From contig DATMER010000029.1 of assembly GCA_035556715.1 (NCBI GenBank), forward strand, positions 1-64,000: a stretch of 64,000 nt of DNA, written 5' to 3'. Below, piece after piece: positions 25,886 to 34,371 of the stretch; within the stretch, counting starts at the first letter, position 1; every line of letters starts with the position of its first letter. Below the pieces are notes generated by a model. The model had not been told where the DNA came from. It made no database searches and saw nothing but the letters and a program-made list of their open reading frames with translations. The translations under genes and the position numbers were made by a program. This stretch comes from DATMER01 sp035556715. GTDB lineage: Bacteria > Acidobacteriota > Thermoanaerobaculia > Multivoradales > UBA5704.

Positions 25886-26689
25886 GTGCTCCCCTTCTGG
25901 CCACCCTTCTGGTTGACTGCGGCTTTCGCGGCTGCGCTCGGGCTCATCGCCGGCAGCTACCTGAACGTCCTCATTCACCGGTTGCCGCTCGGGATTTCGA
26001 CAGTCACGCCGCGCTCCCGCTGTCCGGCCTGCGAAACGCCGATCCGCGCCCTGGACAACCTGCCGGTCCTCTCGTTCCTGCTGCTGCGCGGGTGCTGCCG
26101 GTCCTGCGGAGCCAGGATCTCGTGGCGCTACCCGCTGGTCGAGGCGGCCACGGCCCTGCTCTTCGTGGGCTGCGTCATCGCCTACGGCCCGACCCTGCAG
26201 GCCCTGATGGCCGCGACCTTCTGCTGCCTGATGGTCGCGCTGGCGATGATCGACGCCGACCACATGATCTTGCCCGACCGGATCACCTGGCCGGGGATCG
26301 CCCTGGGCTTCCTCTTCCACGCGGCGTTGGTGCTGCACCTGAACCTGCCCTGGAGACACATGCTCGGGCCGCTGTTCGGGTGCCTGCTCGGTGGCGGCCT
26401 GCCGCTGGCCATCTACGGCGTCTGGTGGCTGATCCGGAGGGAGGAGGGTCTCGGCCTGGGCGATGCCAAGATGATGGCGCTCATCGGCACGTTCCTGGAG
26501 TGGAAGGCCCTGCTCGTGGCGTTCTTCTTCGCGGTGCTCGCCGGCGCCGTGGTGGGGCTCGTGCTGATGGGCCGCTCGGGCGAGGGCCTGCGCACCCGTC
26601 TGCCGTTCGGCGTCTTCCTGGCCCTTGGCGGGCTGATCGCCCTGTTCGCCGGCCCGGCCATCATCGGCTTCTACCTGCGGCTCTTATGA
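25886..26689 (+). CDS. pilD: Prepilin peptidase/N-methylase (PilD/GspO, family A24)
   Basis: The 267-residue membrane protein starts at GTG 25886. The N-terminal region has 'GSYLNVLIHRLPLG' followed by a zinc-type tetracysteine (SRCPACETP ... LLRGCCRSCGARIS), the methylase domain of PilD. The aspartyl protease pair is seen as 'ALAMIDADHMILPDRI' and 'EEGLGLGDAKMMALIG' (GxGD). Eight hydrophobic helices are expected. It cleaves the leader of type IV prepilins and methylates the new N-terminal Phe, so its likely substrates are the two pilins just upstream. The stop overlaps the start of the histidine kinase gene (ATGA), so expression of the two is coupled. Confidence 0.93.
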   Translation: MLPFWPPFWLTAAFAAALGLIAGSYLNVLIHRLPLGISTVTPRSRCPACETPIRALDNLPVLSFLLLRGCCRSCGARISWRYPLVEAATALLFVGCVIAYGPTLQALMAATFCCLMVALAMIDADHMILPDRITWPGIALGFLFHAALVLHLNLPWRHMLGPLFGCLLGGGLPLAIYGVWWLIRREEGLGLGDAKMMALIGTFLEWKALLVAFFFAVLAGAVVGLVLMGRSGEGLRTRLPFGVFLALGGLIALFAGPAIIGFYLRLL

Positions 26690-28386
26690 AACCGGCGGCG
26701 AGATCAACGGCGAGACCGGGCCGGATGGGGCTGCGGCGAGAGATCCTGATCCTCCTGCCGGTGGCGCTGCTGCTGCTGGCCGTGCTCTCCACCTTCACCC
26801 TGCTCTCTTTCCGCAACGCCCTGCGCCTGCTCGCGGACGAGCGGCAGGACGAGGCCGCCCGGCTGGCACAGGCCGTGGCCGGCCGCCTGGCCGGGTCGCG
26901 GGATCTCCCCTCCCCGGAGGAGCTGCGCGCCCTCGCCCCCCAGGCCCGGGGCGTGGCGGTGATCGACGCCCAAGGCAGCATCCTGGTGTCCACCGGCGAC
27001 GTCCATCCGCTGGGCGACAGTCCCGGGGAGCCCGGCGAGGCACGGTCCGGCGCGGTCACCGGCTTCGCTCCCCTGGGGCCGGGCCGCCGGGTGCGTGCCG
27101 ACCTCGCGGCCGAGGTCCTCACCGCCCAGGAGCGGTCGGCGGACCTGCTGTCGGTGGTCGTGCTCAGCCTCAACGCCGCCCTGCTCCTCCTGGTGCTCTC
27201 CTTCCTGCGCCACCTGATGGCCCCCTGGGAGACGCTGATCGAGCGGGCCAGACAGATGGGGGCGGAGCAGGAGGCCGGAGAGGGGGAGATCGAGTTCCTC
27301 CTCGCCACCTTCGAGCGCGCGATCGCTGCCAGTACCGCCAGCACTGCCCGCCGGCCCGAGGACGACATCGCGGCCCTGGAGCGGACCCTGTCCGCGAGCC
27401 TCCAGAGCGGGCTCCTCCTCCTCGACCGCGCCGGCAACGTGCTCGCCCTGAACGCGGTCGCCGCCGGCCTGCTCGGCATCGAGCCGCCTCCGCCCGGGAC
27501 CCCTCTCGTCCAAGCCCTGGGAAGCCAACCCGAGTTGCGCGACCTTCTGGGATCGGCCGTAGCTGACCAGAGCGCGCCCAAGCGCCGGGAGCTGAACGTG
27601 CAGACGGGGGGCGAGACCCGCGCCCTGGGTCTCACGGTGCACCCGCTGCGCCGCGACGACGGCGGCATCCGCGGCTGGCTGGTCCTCTTCGCCGACCTCA
27701 CCGAGGTGCAGCGCCGCGCTGAGGAGAGCCGCCTGGCCGAAAGCCTCGCCCGCCTGGGCGAGATGGCCGGCGGCGTGGCCCACGAGCTGCGCAACAGCCT
27801 GGCCACCCTGCGCGGCTATCTCACCCTGATCGAACGGCGGCCGGACGAGGAGTCCATCGCCGACTACCTCGCCGAGATCCGCCACGAAGCGGATCACCTG
27901 GAGCGGGTCCTGGAGGACTTCCTCGCCTTCGCCCGGCCGGGCACGGCTCGCCTCCAGGAGCTGTCCCTTACGCAACTCGCGCGCCGGGCCGCCTCCGATC
28001 CCTCTCTCGCCGGGATCGAGGTCCGGGTGCGGGCGGACGCGGATGTGCGCCTCCGGGGCGACGCCCAGCTCCTCGAGCGGGCCGTCCGCAACCTGCTGCA
28101 CAACGCCGCGCAAGCCGAGCGCGAGGCCGGCGGCCAGGGGCCGGTGGAGCTGGGCATCGAGACCGGACCCGAGGGGGTCGAGCTCACGGTCGAGGACCGC
28201 GGCCCGGGCCTGCCGCCCGAGGTGCGGGAGCGCCTCTTCCATCCCTTCGCGACCGGACGGCGGGGCGGAGTCGGGCTGGGGCTCGCCCTGGCCCACCGGA
28301 TCGTCACCCTGCACAGTGGGAAGATCCGGCTGGAGGACCGTCCCGGGGGAGGGACGCGGGCGGTGCTCCTCTTCCCGCCCTCCTGA
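26686..28386 (+). CDS. PAS-containing sensor histidine kinase (PilS/NtrB-like)
   Basis: The 566-residue protein has two membrane helices (about residues 20-45 and 155-180) flanking a periplasmic sensor part. A linker follows, then a PAS domain (about 225-345, 'GLLLLDRAGNVLALNAVAAG') and a HisKA domain with the H-box 'GGVAHELRNSLATLRGY'. The HATPase domain shows the N-box 'NLLHNAAQAE', G1 'VEDRGPGLPPE' and G2 'GRRGGVGLGLALA'. The type is that of kinases that phosphorylate sigma-54 activators. Placed after pilD with coupled translation and near two sigma-54-type pilin promoters, a PilS-like role is a good inference. No response regulator gene is present within the window. Confidence 0.88.
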   Translation: MKPAARSTARPGRMGLRREILILLPVALLLLAVLSTFTLLSFRNALRLLADERQDEAARLAQAVAGRLAGSRDLPSPEELRALAPQARGVAVIDAQGSILVSTGDVHPLGDSPGEPGEARSGAVTGFAPLGPGRRVRADLAAEVLTAQERSADLLSVVVLSLNAALLLLVLSFLRHLMAPWETLIERARQMGAEQEAGEGEIEFLLATFERAIAASTASTARRPEDDIAALERTLSASLQSGLLLLDRAGNVLALNAVAAGLLGIEPPPPGTPLVQALGSQPELRDLLGSAVADQSAPKRRELNVQTGGETRALGLTVHPLRRDDGGIRGWLVLFADLTEVQRRAEESRLAESLARLGEMAGGVAHELRNSLATLRGYLTLIERRPDEESIADYLAEIRHEADHLERVLEDFLAFARPGTARLQELSLTQLARRAASDPSLAGIEVRVRADADVRLRGDAQLLERAVRNLLHNAAQAEREAGGQGPVELGIETGPEGVELTVEDRGPGLPPEVRERLFHPFATGRRGGVGLGLALAHRIVTLHSGKIRLEDRPGGGTRAVLLFPPS

Positions 28387-28455
28387 ACGTTCTCCCTGCC
28401 GCCTGCCACGCCGAAGATCCTTCTCCGGTTTCCCCTCACCGTCCGCTTTTTGTTC

Positions 28456-28485
28456 TTGAACTTTTTCGATCGCTTCGCGTATCAT
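28456..28485 (+). promoter_or_regulatory. Sigma-70-type promoter for the Lrp-family gene
   Basis: TTGAAC (28456-28461) and TATCAT (28480-28485) are separated by 18 bp, with an AGGAGA ribosome site before the ATG at 28509. Confidence 0.6.
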
Positions 28486-28508
28486 CTCTCTATGAGGAGA
28501 TTCGCCGC

Positions 28509-29021
28509 ATGATCGACGCAATAGACCTCCAGATCCTGAACATCCTTCAGTTCAACGCGCGGACCCCGAACGCGGAGATCGCCCGGCAGGTGGGGATGGC
28601 GCCCTCGGCCATCCTGGAGCGCATCCGGAAGCTGGAGCAGCGGGGGGTGATCCAGGGGTACGAGGCCCGGATCTCTCCCGAGGCTCTCGGGGTGGGCATG
28701 CTGGCGTTCGTAGCCGTGCGCTCGGACGAGCGGGCCGGAGAGGAGTGCGCGGGCGAACGGCTGGCGAGCATCCCGGAGGTGCAGGAGGTGCATCACATCG
28801 CCGGCGAGGACTGCTACCTGATCAAGGTCCGGGTGAAGGACGCGAAGACGCTCGGCCGTCTCCTGCGGGAGCGGATCCAGGCCATCGGATCCGTCCGGTC
28901 CACCCGCACCACCGTCGTCCTGGACACGCTGCGCGAGAGCACGCGCATCCCCCTCGACGTGCCGGAGACGGCGTTGGAAACCTCCCCCGCGGAGGAAGAA
29001 GAGGAGCTGGCTTATGGCTGA
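28509..29021 (+). CDS. Lrp/AsnC-family transcriptional regulator
   Basis: The 170-residue protein has an N-terminal helix-turn-helix (residues 4-60: 'DLQILNILQFNARTPNAEIA', 'MAPSAILERIRKLEQRGVI') and a C-terminal RAM ligand-binding domain with 'IPEVQEVHHIAGEDCYLIKV'. Such proteins form octamers and sense amino acids. The C-terminal tail is acidic (SPAEEEEELAYG). Its stop overlaps the start of the EamA transporter gene by 8 bases, so it probably controls that exporter, as is common for Lrp/EamA pairs. It has its own promoter just upstream. Confidence 0.9.
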   Translation: MIDAIDLQILNILQFNARTPNAEIARQVGMAPSAILERIRKLEQRGVIQGYEARISPEALGVGMLAFVAVRSDERAGEECAGERLASIPEVQEVHHIAGEDCYLIKVRVKDAKTLGRLLRERIQAIGSVRSTRTTVVLDTLRESTRIPLDVPETALETSPAEEEEELAYG

Positions 29022-29976
29022 GACACAGAAAGTATCCGCCATGAAAGTGGCGTTGGCACTGGCTACCGTGTACGTCATCTGGGGATCGACCTACCTGGCG
29101 ATCCGTTTCGCGATCGAGACCCTGCCGCCGTTCTGGATGGCGGGGGTCCGTTTCCTGGTCTCGGGCGTGCTGCTGTACGGCTGGGCTCGCTGGCGTGGAG
29201 CCTCGCGGCCGAGCCGGGTCCACTGGCGCTCGGCGGCTCTGATCGGCGCCCTGCTCCTGCTGGGCGGCAACGGCGGCGTGGTCTGGGCCGAGCAGCGGGT
29301 CGACTCGGGCCTGGCGGCGCTGCTGGTCTCCACCGTGCCACTCTGGATGGTCGTGTTCGAATGGCTGCGCAAGGGGGGCACCCGTCCGACCCTGGGGGTC
29401 GTGGCCGGATTGGCGCTCGGGTTCGCCGGGCTCGTGATGCTGGTGAGGCCCGGGAGCGGAGGCATTGACCCAATCGGGGCGGCGGTGCTGCTCCTGGCCT
29501 GCGTGAGCTGGGCCTGGGGATCATTGCGCTCCCGCCACGTGACGCTGCCCGAGTCGCCCCTGCTGGCAACCGGCATGGAGATGCTGTCGGGCGGCGTGTT
29601 CCTGATGGTGGTCGGGCTGCTCACCGGAGAGGCCGGCCGGCTCGATCTCGCGGGCGCCTCGATGAAGTCGGTGCTGTCGCTGGGCTACCTGATCGTGTTC
29701 GGGGCCCTGGGCTTCACGGCCTACATCTGGCTGCTGCGGGTGACCTCGCCGGCGCTGGTTTCCACGTACGCCTACGTCAACCCGGTGGTGGCCGTGTTCC
29801 TGGGCTGGGCCCTGGCGGGCGAGCCGCTGACCGGCGGGATGCTGGGCGCGGCCGCCGTGATCCTGACCGGCGTCGCCCTGATCACGGTTTTCCGCAACCG
29901 GCCCGCGCCGCAGCCTCAGGAGGAGGAGGACGTCTGTAGGAACAAACCCCTCTCTCCATCCGTTGCAGTAGACTGA
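29014..29976 (+). CDS. EamA/DMT-family transporter (drug/metabolite exporter)
   Basis: The 320-residue protein has ten hydrophobic helices in two EamA halves. The first opens with 'LATVYVIWGSTYLAIRFAIE', the classic EamA motif, and the second half includes 'LRVTSPALVSTYAYVNPVVAVFLGWAL', another family hallmark. These exporters move amino acids, nucleosides or small metabolites out of the cell. The gene overlaps the upstream Lrp-type regulator by 8 bases, suggesting that the cargo is an amino acid or derivative sensed by that regulator. A stem-loop with a short T-run follows. Confidence 0.9.
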   Translation: MAETQKVSAMKVALALATVYVIWGSTYLAIRFAIETLPPFWMAGVRFLVSGVLLYGWARWRGASRPSRVHWRSAALIGALLLLGGNGGVVWAEQRVDSGLAALLVSTVPLWMVVFEWLRKGGTRPTLGVVAGLALGFAGLVMLVRPGSGGIDPIGAAVLLLACVSWAWGSLRSRHVTLPESPLLATGMEMLSGGVFLMVVGLLTGEAGRLDLAGASMKSVLSLGYLIVFGALGFTAYIWLLRVTSPALVSTYAYVNPVVAVFLGWALAGEPLTGGMLGAAAVILTGVALITVFRNRPAPQPQEEEDVCRNKPLSPSVAVD

Positions 29977-29981
29977 TCTCA

Positions 29982-30006
29982 GGCCGGGCTGATCCGCCCG
30001 GCCTTT
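29982..30006 (+). terminator. Stem-loop between the EamA gene and lepA
   Basis: GGCCGGGC and GCCCGGCC pair perfectly around a 6-base loop and are followed by TTT. It lies 5 bases after the EamA stop and 14 bases before lepA. Confidence 0.65.
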
Positions 30007-30019
30007 CCATGTACAGCCC

Positions 30020-31819
30020 ATGAGACCCCACGAGCGCATCCGCAACTTCTCGATCATCGCCCACATCGACCACGGCAAGTCGACCCTGGCCGACCGCATC
30101 CTGGAACAGACCCGGGCGCTGTCGGAGCGGGAGATGATGGACCAGGTCCTGGATGACATGGACCTCGAGCGCGAGCGCGGCATCACCATCAAGGCCAGGG
30201 CCGTGCGCCTCTTCTACAACGCGCGGGACGGCGAGACCTACCAGCTCAACCTGATCGACACGCCCGGCCACGTGGACTTCGCCTACGAGGTGTCGCGCAG
30301 CCTGGCCGCCTGCGAAGGGGCGCTGCTCGTGGTGGACGCGGCGCAGGGGGTCGAGGCCCAGACCCTGGCCAACGCCTACCTGGCGATCAACGGCAACCTG
30401 ACCCTGGTCCCGGTCATCAACAAGATCGACCTCCCCGCGGCCGACCCCGACCGGGTCAAGGAGCAGATCGAGAACGTCGTGGGCATCGACGCCCACGACG
30501 CGGTCCTCACCTCGGCCAAGGCGGGGATCGGGATCGAGGACGTGCTCGAGCGGGTGGTGCGCGACGTGCCGCCGCCCGAAGGCGACCCCGGCGCGCCGCT
30601 CAAGGCCCTGCTCTTCGACTCCTGGTACGACCCCTACCGGGGGGTCGTCTGCATGCTGCGGGTGGTGGACGGTACGCTGCGCACGGGGGACAAGGTGAAG
30701 TTCATGTCGTCCGGCCGAATGTACCAGGTGGACGAGCTCGGCATCTTCAGCCCCAAGCCGGCGCAGGTGGGCCAGCTCTCGGTGGGCGAGGTGGGCTTCC
30801 TCTACGCCGGCATCAAGGATCTGATCCAGGCGCAGATCGGCGACACGGTCACGCACGCCGACCGGCCGGCAGCCGAGGCCTACCCCGGCTTCCAGGAGAT
30901 CAAGCCCATGGTCTTCGCCGGCCTCTACCCGGTGAGCGCCGACGACTATGAGGGCCTGCGCGACGCCGTGGACAAGCTGCGCCTGAACGACGCCTCGTTC
31001 TCGTTCGAGCCGGAGAGCTCGGGCGCGCTCGGCTTCGGCTTCCGCTGCGGCTTCCTCGGCCTGCTCCACATGGAGATCATCCAGGCGCGGCTGGAGCGCG
31101 AGTTCAATCTCGACCTCATCACCACCGCGCCCGGGGTGCGATACCTGGCGCACTCGACCGACGGCAGCGTGGTGGAGGTGGACAGCCCGTCGAAGCTCCC
31201 GGCGTCGGGCAAGCTCGACTACCTCGAGGAGCCGTACATCCAGGGCACGATCGTGACCCGCTCGGAGTACGTGGGCGCGCTCCTGGCTCTCGCGGAAGAG
31301 CGCCGGGGGGAGCAGCGGAGCCTCCAGTTCCTGACCACGGACCGGGTGCTGATCGAGTACGACTTTCCGCTCGCCGAGGTGATCCACGACTTCTACGACC
31401 GGCTGAAGTCGGCGTCGCGGGGCTACGCCTCGTTCGACTACCAGTTGGCGGGCTACCGCCGGAGCGAGCTGGCGAAGCTGGACATCCTGGTCAATGGCGA
31501 GCCGGTGGACGCGCTGTCGCTGATCGTCCACCGGGACAAGGCATACGCCCGCGGCAAGCTGCTGGTGGAGAAGATGAAGGAGCTGATCCCGCGGCAGCTC
31601 TTCGAGGTGGTGCTCCAGGCTGCGATCGGCTCGCGGATCATCGCCCGAGAGACGATCCGCGCCATCACCAAGAACGTGATCGCCAAGTGCTACGGCGGCG
31701 ACATCACGCGCAAGCGCAAGCTGATCGAGAAGCAGAAGGAAGGCAAGAAGCGGATGAAGCGGGTGGGCCGGGTGGACATCCCGCAGGAGGCCTTCCTCGC
31801 CGTGCTGCGCGTGGATTGA
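30020..31819 (+). CDS. lepA: Elongation factor 4 (LepA)
   Basis: At 599 residues it has the normal length and domain order. The GTPase domain shows 'IIAHIDHGKSTLADRI' (G1), 'MDLERERGITIKA' (G2), 'DTPGHVDFAYEV' (G3), 'VINKIDLPAADPD' (G4) and 'TSAKAGIGI' (G5). The domain II barrel, two alpha/beta domains (with 'GFGFRCGFLGLLHMEI') and the LepA-specific C-terminal domain ending 'AIGSRIIARETIRAITKNVI' and 'KRMKRVGRVDIPQEAFLAVL' follow. LepA binds ribosomes and affects initiation and back-translocation under stress. Start is the ATG at 30020 directly before RPHERIRNF. Confidence 0.97.
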   Translation: MRPHERIRNFSIIAHIDHGKSTLADRILEQTRALSEREMMDQVLDDMDLERERGITIKARAVRLFYNARDGETYQLNLIDTPGHVDFAYEVSRSLAACEGALLVVDAAQGVEAQTLANAYLAINGNLTLVPVINKIDLPAADPDRVKEQIENVVGIDAHDAVLTSAKAGIGIEDVLERVVRDVPPPEGDPGAPLKALLFDSWYDPYRGVVCMLRVVDGTLRTGDKVKFMSSGRMYQVDELGIFSPKPAQVGQLSVGEVGFLYAGIKDLIQAQIGDTVTHADRPAAEAYPGFQEIKPMVFAGLYPVSADDYEGLRDAVDKLRLNDASFSFEPESSGALGFGFRCGFLGLLHMEIIQARLEREFNLDLITTAPGVRYLAHSTDGSVVEVDSPSKLPASGKLDYLEEPYIQGTIVTRSEYVGALLALAEERRGEQRSLQFLTTDRVLIEYDFPLAEVIHDFYDRLKSASRGYASFDYQLAGYRRSELAKLDILVNGEPVDALSLIVHRDKAYARGKLLVEKMKELIPRQLFEVVLQAAIGSRIIARETIRAITKNVIAKCYGGDITRKRKLIEKQKEGKKRMKRVGRVDIPQEAFLAVLRVD

Positions 31820-31825
31820 CGCGCT

Positions 31826-32233
31826 TCAGCCTCTCTTCCTGCCTTTCAGCCCACCCCTCCGCTCCTGCCGAAGCAGCTCCTGGTAGCGCCGCAGCACCTG
31901 GTGGGCGGCGATCAGGGAGTCCAGGAAGGCGACGAGGTTGTCGCGCTGGGTCTCGGGCAAGGCTTCCAGGGCATCCAGCCTCTCCCGGAGGCGGAAGTCC
32001 CGCCGGGGCTCGCTGCTGCTCCGGCCGGTCAGCAGGTAGTCCAGGCTGACGCCCAGCGCCTCGCCGAGCCGGGACAGCAGGTCGGGGCGCGGGAGGTAGA
32101 CCCCGCGCTCGTACTTGCTGATCTGGGGTCCCTGGGTCCCGATTCGATCCCCGAGCTGCCGCTGGTTCAAGCCCCTCGCCCGCCGCAGGCGGGCGATCCT
32201 GTTCCCCAGACTTTCGCCGACGCTTCCGTCCAT
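31826..32233 (-). CDS. XRE-family helix-turn-helix regulator
   Basis: The 135-residue protein has a Cro/CI-type HTH (residues 8-65: 'LGNRIARLRRARGLNQRQLG', 'GPQISKYERGVYLPRP', 'LGVSLDYLLTG') and a C-terminal helical part with basic residues at the end (LKGRKRG). The start was set at the second ATG because AAGGAGGG lies 6 bases before it but touches the first ATG (32239). It is divergent from the small secreted peptide gene at 32525, so it may control that gene and the zinc-finger/TPR gene beyond it. The 290-bp gap between them is AT-richer than the surroundings. Confidence 0.85.
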   Translation of the reverse strand: MDGSVGESLGNRIARLRRARGLNQRQLGDRIGTQGPQISKYERGVYLPRPDLLSRLGEALGVSLDYLLTGRSSSEPRRDFRLRERLDALEALPETQRDNLVAFLDSLIAAHQVLRRYQELLRQERRGGLKGRKRG

Positions 32234-32524
32234 CCGCATCCCTCCTTGTCAGGGTGGACACACACACCCGATGCCGAAGTCCATTCTTCGGAATATCAGG
32301 ACAATTGTCAACACCTCCTGCATCAGATGCCCTGCCGAGGAGAGCTGGCCCACGCCTCGCGACTCTCCGCCGGGACGCATAGACGCGCCAGGGACGTGTT
32401 TGAGCGCAACATCTGTTTCCTTTTGCCGTGAAAAGTATCTACACTAGGCGCGCACAGCAGGTATGTGCGGCGGGCGGCCAGGGTCATGATGGCTCTGACA
32501 CGTCCCGCGGCAAGGAGGACGACA

Positions 32525-32830
32525 ATGTTCCCTAGAAATCTGCACCGGGGCGTCATGGCAATCGTGTTCGCGGCGGCGCTGGCGCTCGCCAGTGCGCGTC
32601 CGGCGGCGGCGGAAGGGTTTAGCTGGCGCGAGGCGTGGGACTGGATGGGAAGGGCCTGGAGCGGCTTCACGCTCCTGCAGCCCGCTGCCGAGGCCTCAAG
32701 AGATTGCGGGCTCGAAATCGATCCCAATGGTCGTCCCTGCCTCCCGCCGGGCGCCGTGACTGACCCGAACCCGATCCCGCAAGGGGACTGCGGGCTCGAA
32801 ATCGATCCCGACGGACGGTGTCGGGCCTAG
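32525..32830 (+). CDS. Small secreted peptide with duplicated DCGLEIDPxGR motif, 101 aa
   Basis: The ATG at 32525 follows AAGGAGG at good spacing. A signal peptide (MFPRNLHRGVMAIVFAAALA, cleaved near AAA-EG) leaves a mature peptide of about 70 residues. It is Trp-rich at first (FSWREAWDWMGRAWSGF), then carries two copies of a Cys-flanked motif: DCGLEIDPNGRPC and, 34 residues later, DCGLEIDPDGRCR at the C-terminus. The repeat is also visible in the DNA. Each unit may form a small disulfide loop. I do not recognise the family. The next gene is the zinc-finger/TPR protein, which suggests a link between peptide and TPR protein. It could be a signalling peptide or a small surface protein. Confidence 0.65.
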   Translation: MFPRNLHRGVMAIVFAAALALASARPAAAEGFSWREAWDWMGRAWSGFTLLQPAAEASRDCGLEIDPNGRPCLPPGAVTDPNPIPQGDCGLEIDPDGRCRA

Positions 32831-32948
32831 GTCAGAGCGGGCGGGGATGGCTTTTTTCCGTCATCCTCGCCCCGCGTTGCGCCCTGCCGCGTCCAGGTGT
32901 GAGAGAATGCAGTGGGTTTTCTGCTTTGCCGCAATCTGGAGGAGACAC

Positions 32949-34289
32949 ATGACCGAGCATCCCCCCAGCCAGTGGCTGACCGATTTCATGCTGGGCCGGC
33001 TCGCGCCGGACGAGACCCGGCTGGTGATCTTTCATCTGCTGCACGGCTGCCGTGCCTGCCAGGAGGAGATCGCCCCTCTGGCCGAGGCGATGTTCCGGCC
33101 AGGCCGCGGGGAGGTGCCGCCGCTCGACACGGACAACGACTACGACGACCCTGTCGGCCGGACCTTCGCCAAGGTTCTGGGCTGGAAGCAGAATCGGGAC
33201 CGGGAGCGCCACGAAGGAGAGCTGAAGGCCTCGCAGCTCCTGTGCGGGCGTGCCCTGCCCGCGGAGCCGGGCTTCTGGACCTGGGGCCTCTGCGAGGTGC
33301 TCCTGGAGAAGAGTTGGAACCTCCGCCATGACAACCCCGGGGAGATGCTGCGGCTCGCGGACCTGGCGCGAGAGGGGGCCGACCAGTTGGACCCGGACGA
33401 GCACGGCAGGGAGGCGACCTTCGATCTGCGGGCGCGAGCCTGGGGAGAGTATGCCAATGCCTGCCGGGTCGCGGACGACCTCGTCCAGGCGGAGCGGGCG
33501 ATTGGCGAAGCGCTGGAGCTGCGCAAGAAGGGCAGCGGCTCCGAGTTGATCCGCGCCCGGCTCGCCGAGCTGACCGCGGGCATCCTCTGCCACCAGCGGC
33601 GGTTCCCCGCCGCTTTCCAGGCGCTCGACCTCGCCTGCTCGATCCACCGGCACAACGGGGACCTCCAGAGCGCGGCGCGCGTCCTGGTCAAGCGGGGCAT
33701 CTACACTGGCCGGAGCGGCGATCCCGAGCAGGGTCTCCAAATCCTTGCCCAGGCCCTCCAACAGATCGGGGAGGAGGGCGACCCGAAGCTGCGTTTCCTC
33801 GTCCTGCACAACATCCTGCTCTTCCGGGTGGAGAGGGGGGAATTCCGGTCTGCCAACCTGCAGCTCTTCGAGATGCGGCCCCTCTATGCCTCCCACGCCG
33901 GTTCGGTCGACCTCGTCAAATTGAGAGGTATCGAGGGCAAGATCGCCGCCGGGCTCGGCGAGTTGGACCGGGCGGAGAGGGCTTTCCAATATGTGCGGGA
34001 GGAGTTCGAGAAGCGTGGACAGGTCTACCACGCCGCGACCATCGGACTTGAGCTCGCGATGATCTGGCTCCAGCAGGGACGGACCGACGAGATTAAAGCC
34101 CTGGTGACGAACATATTGGAGGTCTTCCGCTCGCGCTACGTCGCCCGCGAGAGCATCGCCGCGCTCCTGATGCTGCGGGACGCCCTGGAACGCGACCGGG
34201 CGACCCTCGAGCTCATCACGCTCGTGGCCGGCGTGATCGAGCAGCACCAGAGCGAGAATTCGGAAGACGGCCCATCGCCCGGGCTGTAA
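32949..34289 (+). CDS. Zinc-finger/TPR protein (anti-sigma-like N-terminus), 446 aa
   Basis: GGAGGAGA six bases before the ATG at 32949 sets the start; the longer frame upstream is not supported. Residues 1-50 form a mini zinc-finger of the anti-sigma type (LGRLAPDETRLVIFHLLHGC, then RAC). A linker follows, then TPR-like helix pairs from about residue 95 to the end, for example 'AFQALDLACSIHRHNGDLQS', 'GDPEQGLQILAQALQQIGEE' and 'GLGELDRAERAFQYVREEFE'. There is no membrane segment, so it is cytoplasmic. The same two modules occur as separate genes at 2-757 and 763-954. I infer a regulatory adaptor that may sequester a factor, but no sigma factor gene is near. Confidence 0.75.
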   Translation: MTEHPPSQWLTDFMLGRLAPDETRLVIFHLLHGCRACQEEIAPLAEAMFRPGRGEVPPLDTDNDYDDPVGRTFAKVLGWKQNRDRERHEGELKASQLLCGRALPAEPGFWTWGLCEVLLEKSWNLRHDNPGEMLRLADLAREGADQLDPDEHGREATFDLRARAWGEYANACRVADDLVQAERAIGEALELRKKGSGSELIRARLAELTAGILCHQRRFPAAFQALDLACSIHRHNGDLQSAARVLVKRGIYTGRSGDPEQGLQILAQALQQIGEEGDPKLRFLVLHNILLFRVERGEFRSANLQLFEMRPLYASHAGSVDLVKLRGIEGKIAAGLGELDRAERAFQYVREEFEKRGQVYHAATIGLELAMIWLQQGRTDEIKALVTNILEVFRSRYVARESIAALLMLRDALERDRATLELITLVAGVIEQHQSENSEDGPSPGL

Positions 34290-34334
34290 TGCCTAGTCCT
34301 CTGTCACGGCAGGATTGACGGGATGAGGTGGATT

Positions 34335-34350
34335 TAGGGAGGGGCTTGCC
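34335..34350 (-). repeat. G-rich dispersed element, inverted partial copy
   Basis: TAGGGAGGGGCTTGCC is the inverse of the GGCAAGCCCCTCCCCTA element found at 34732 and 35054. It lies just outside the fold-back element. Confidence 0.55.
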
Positions 34351-34371
34351 GCCCACCCGGGAGGGGGCAAG

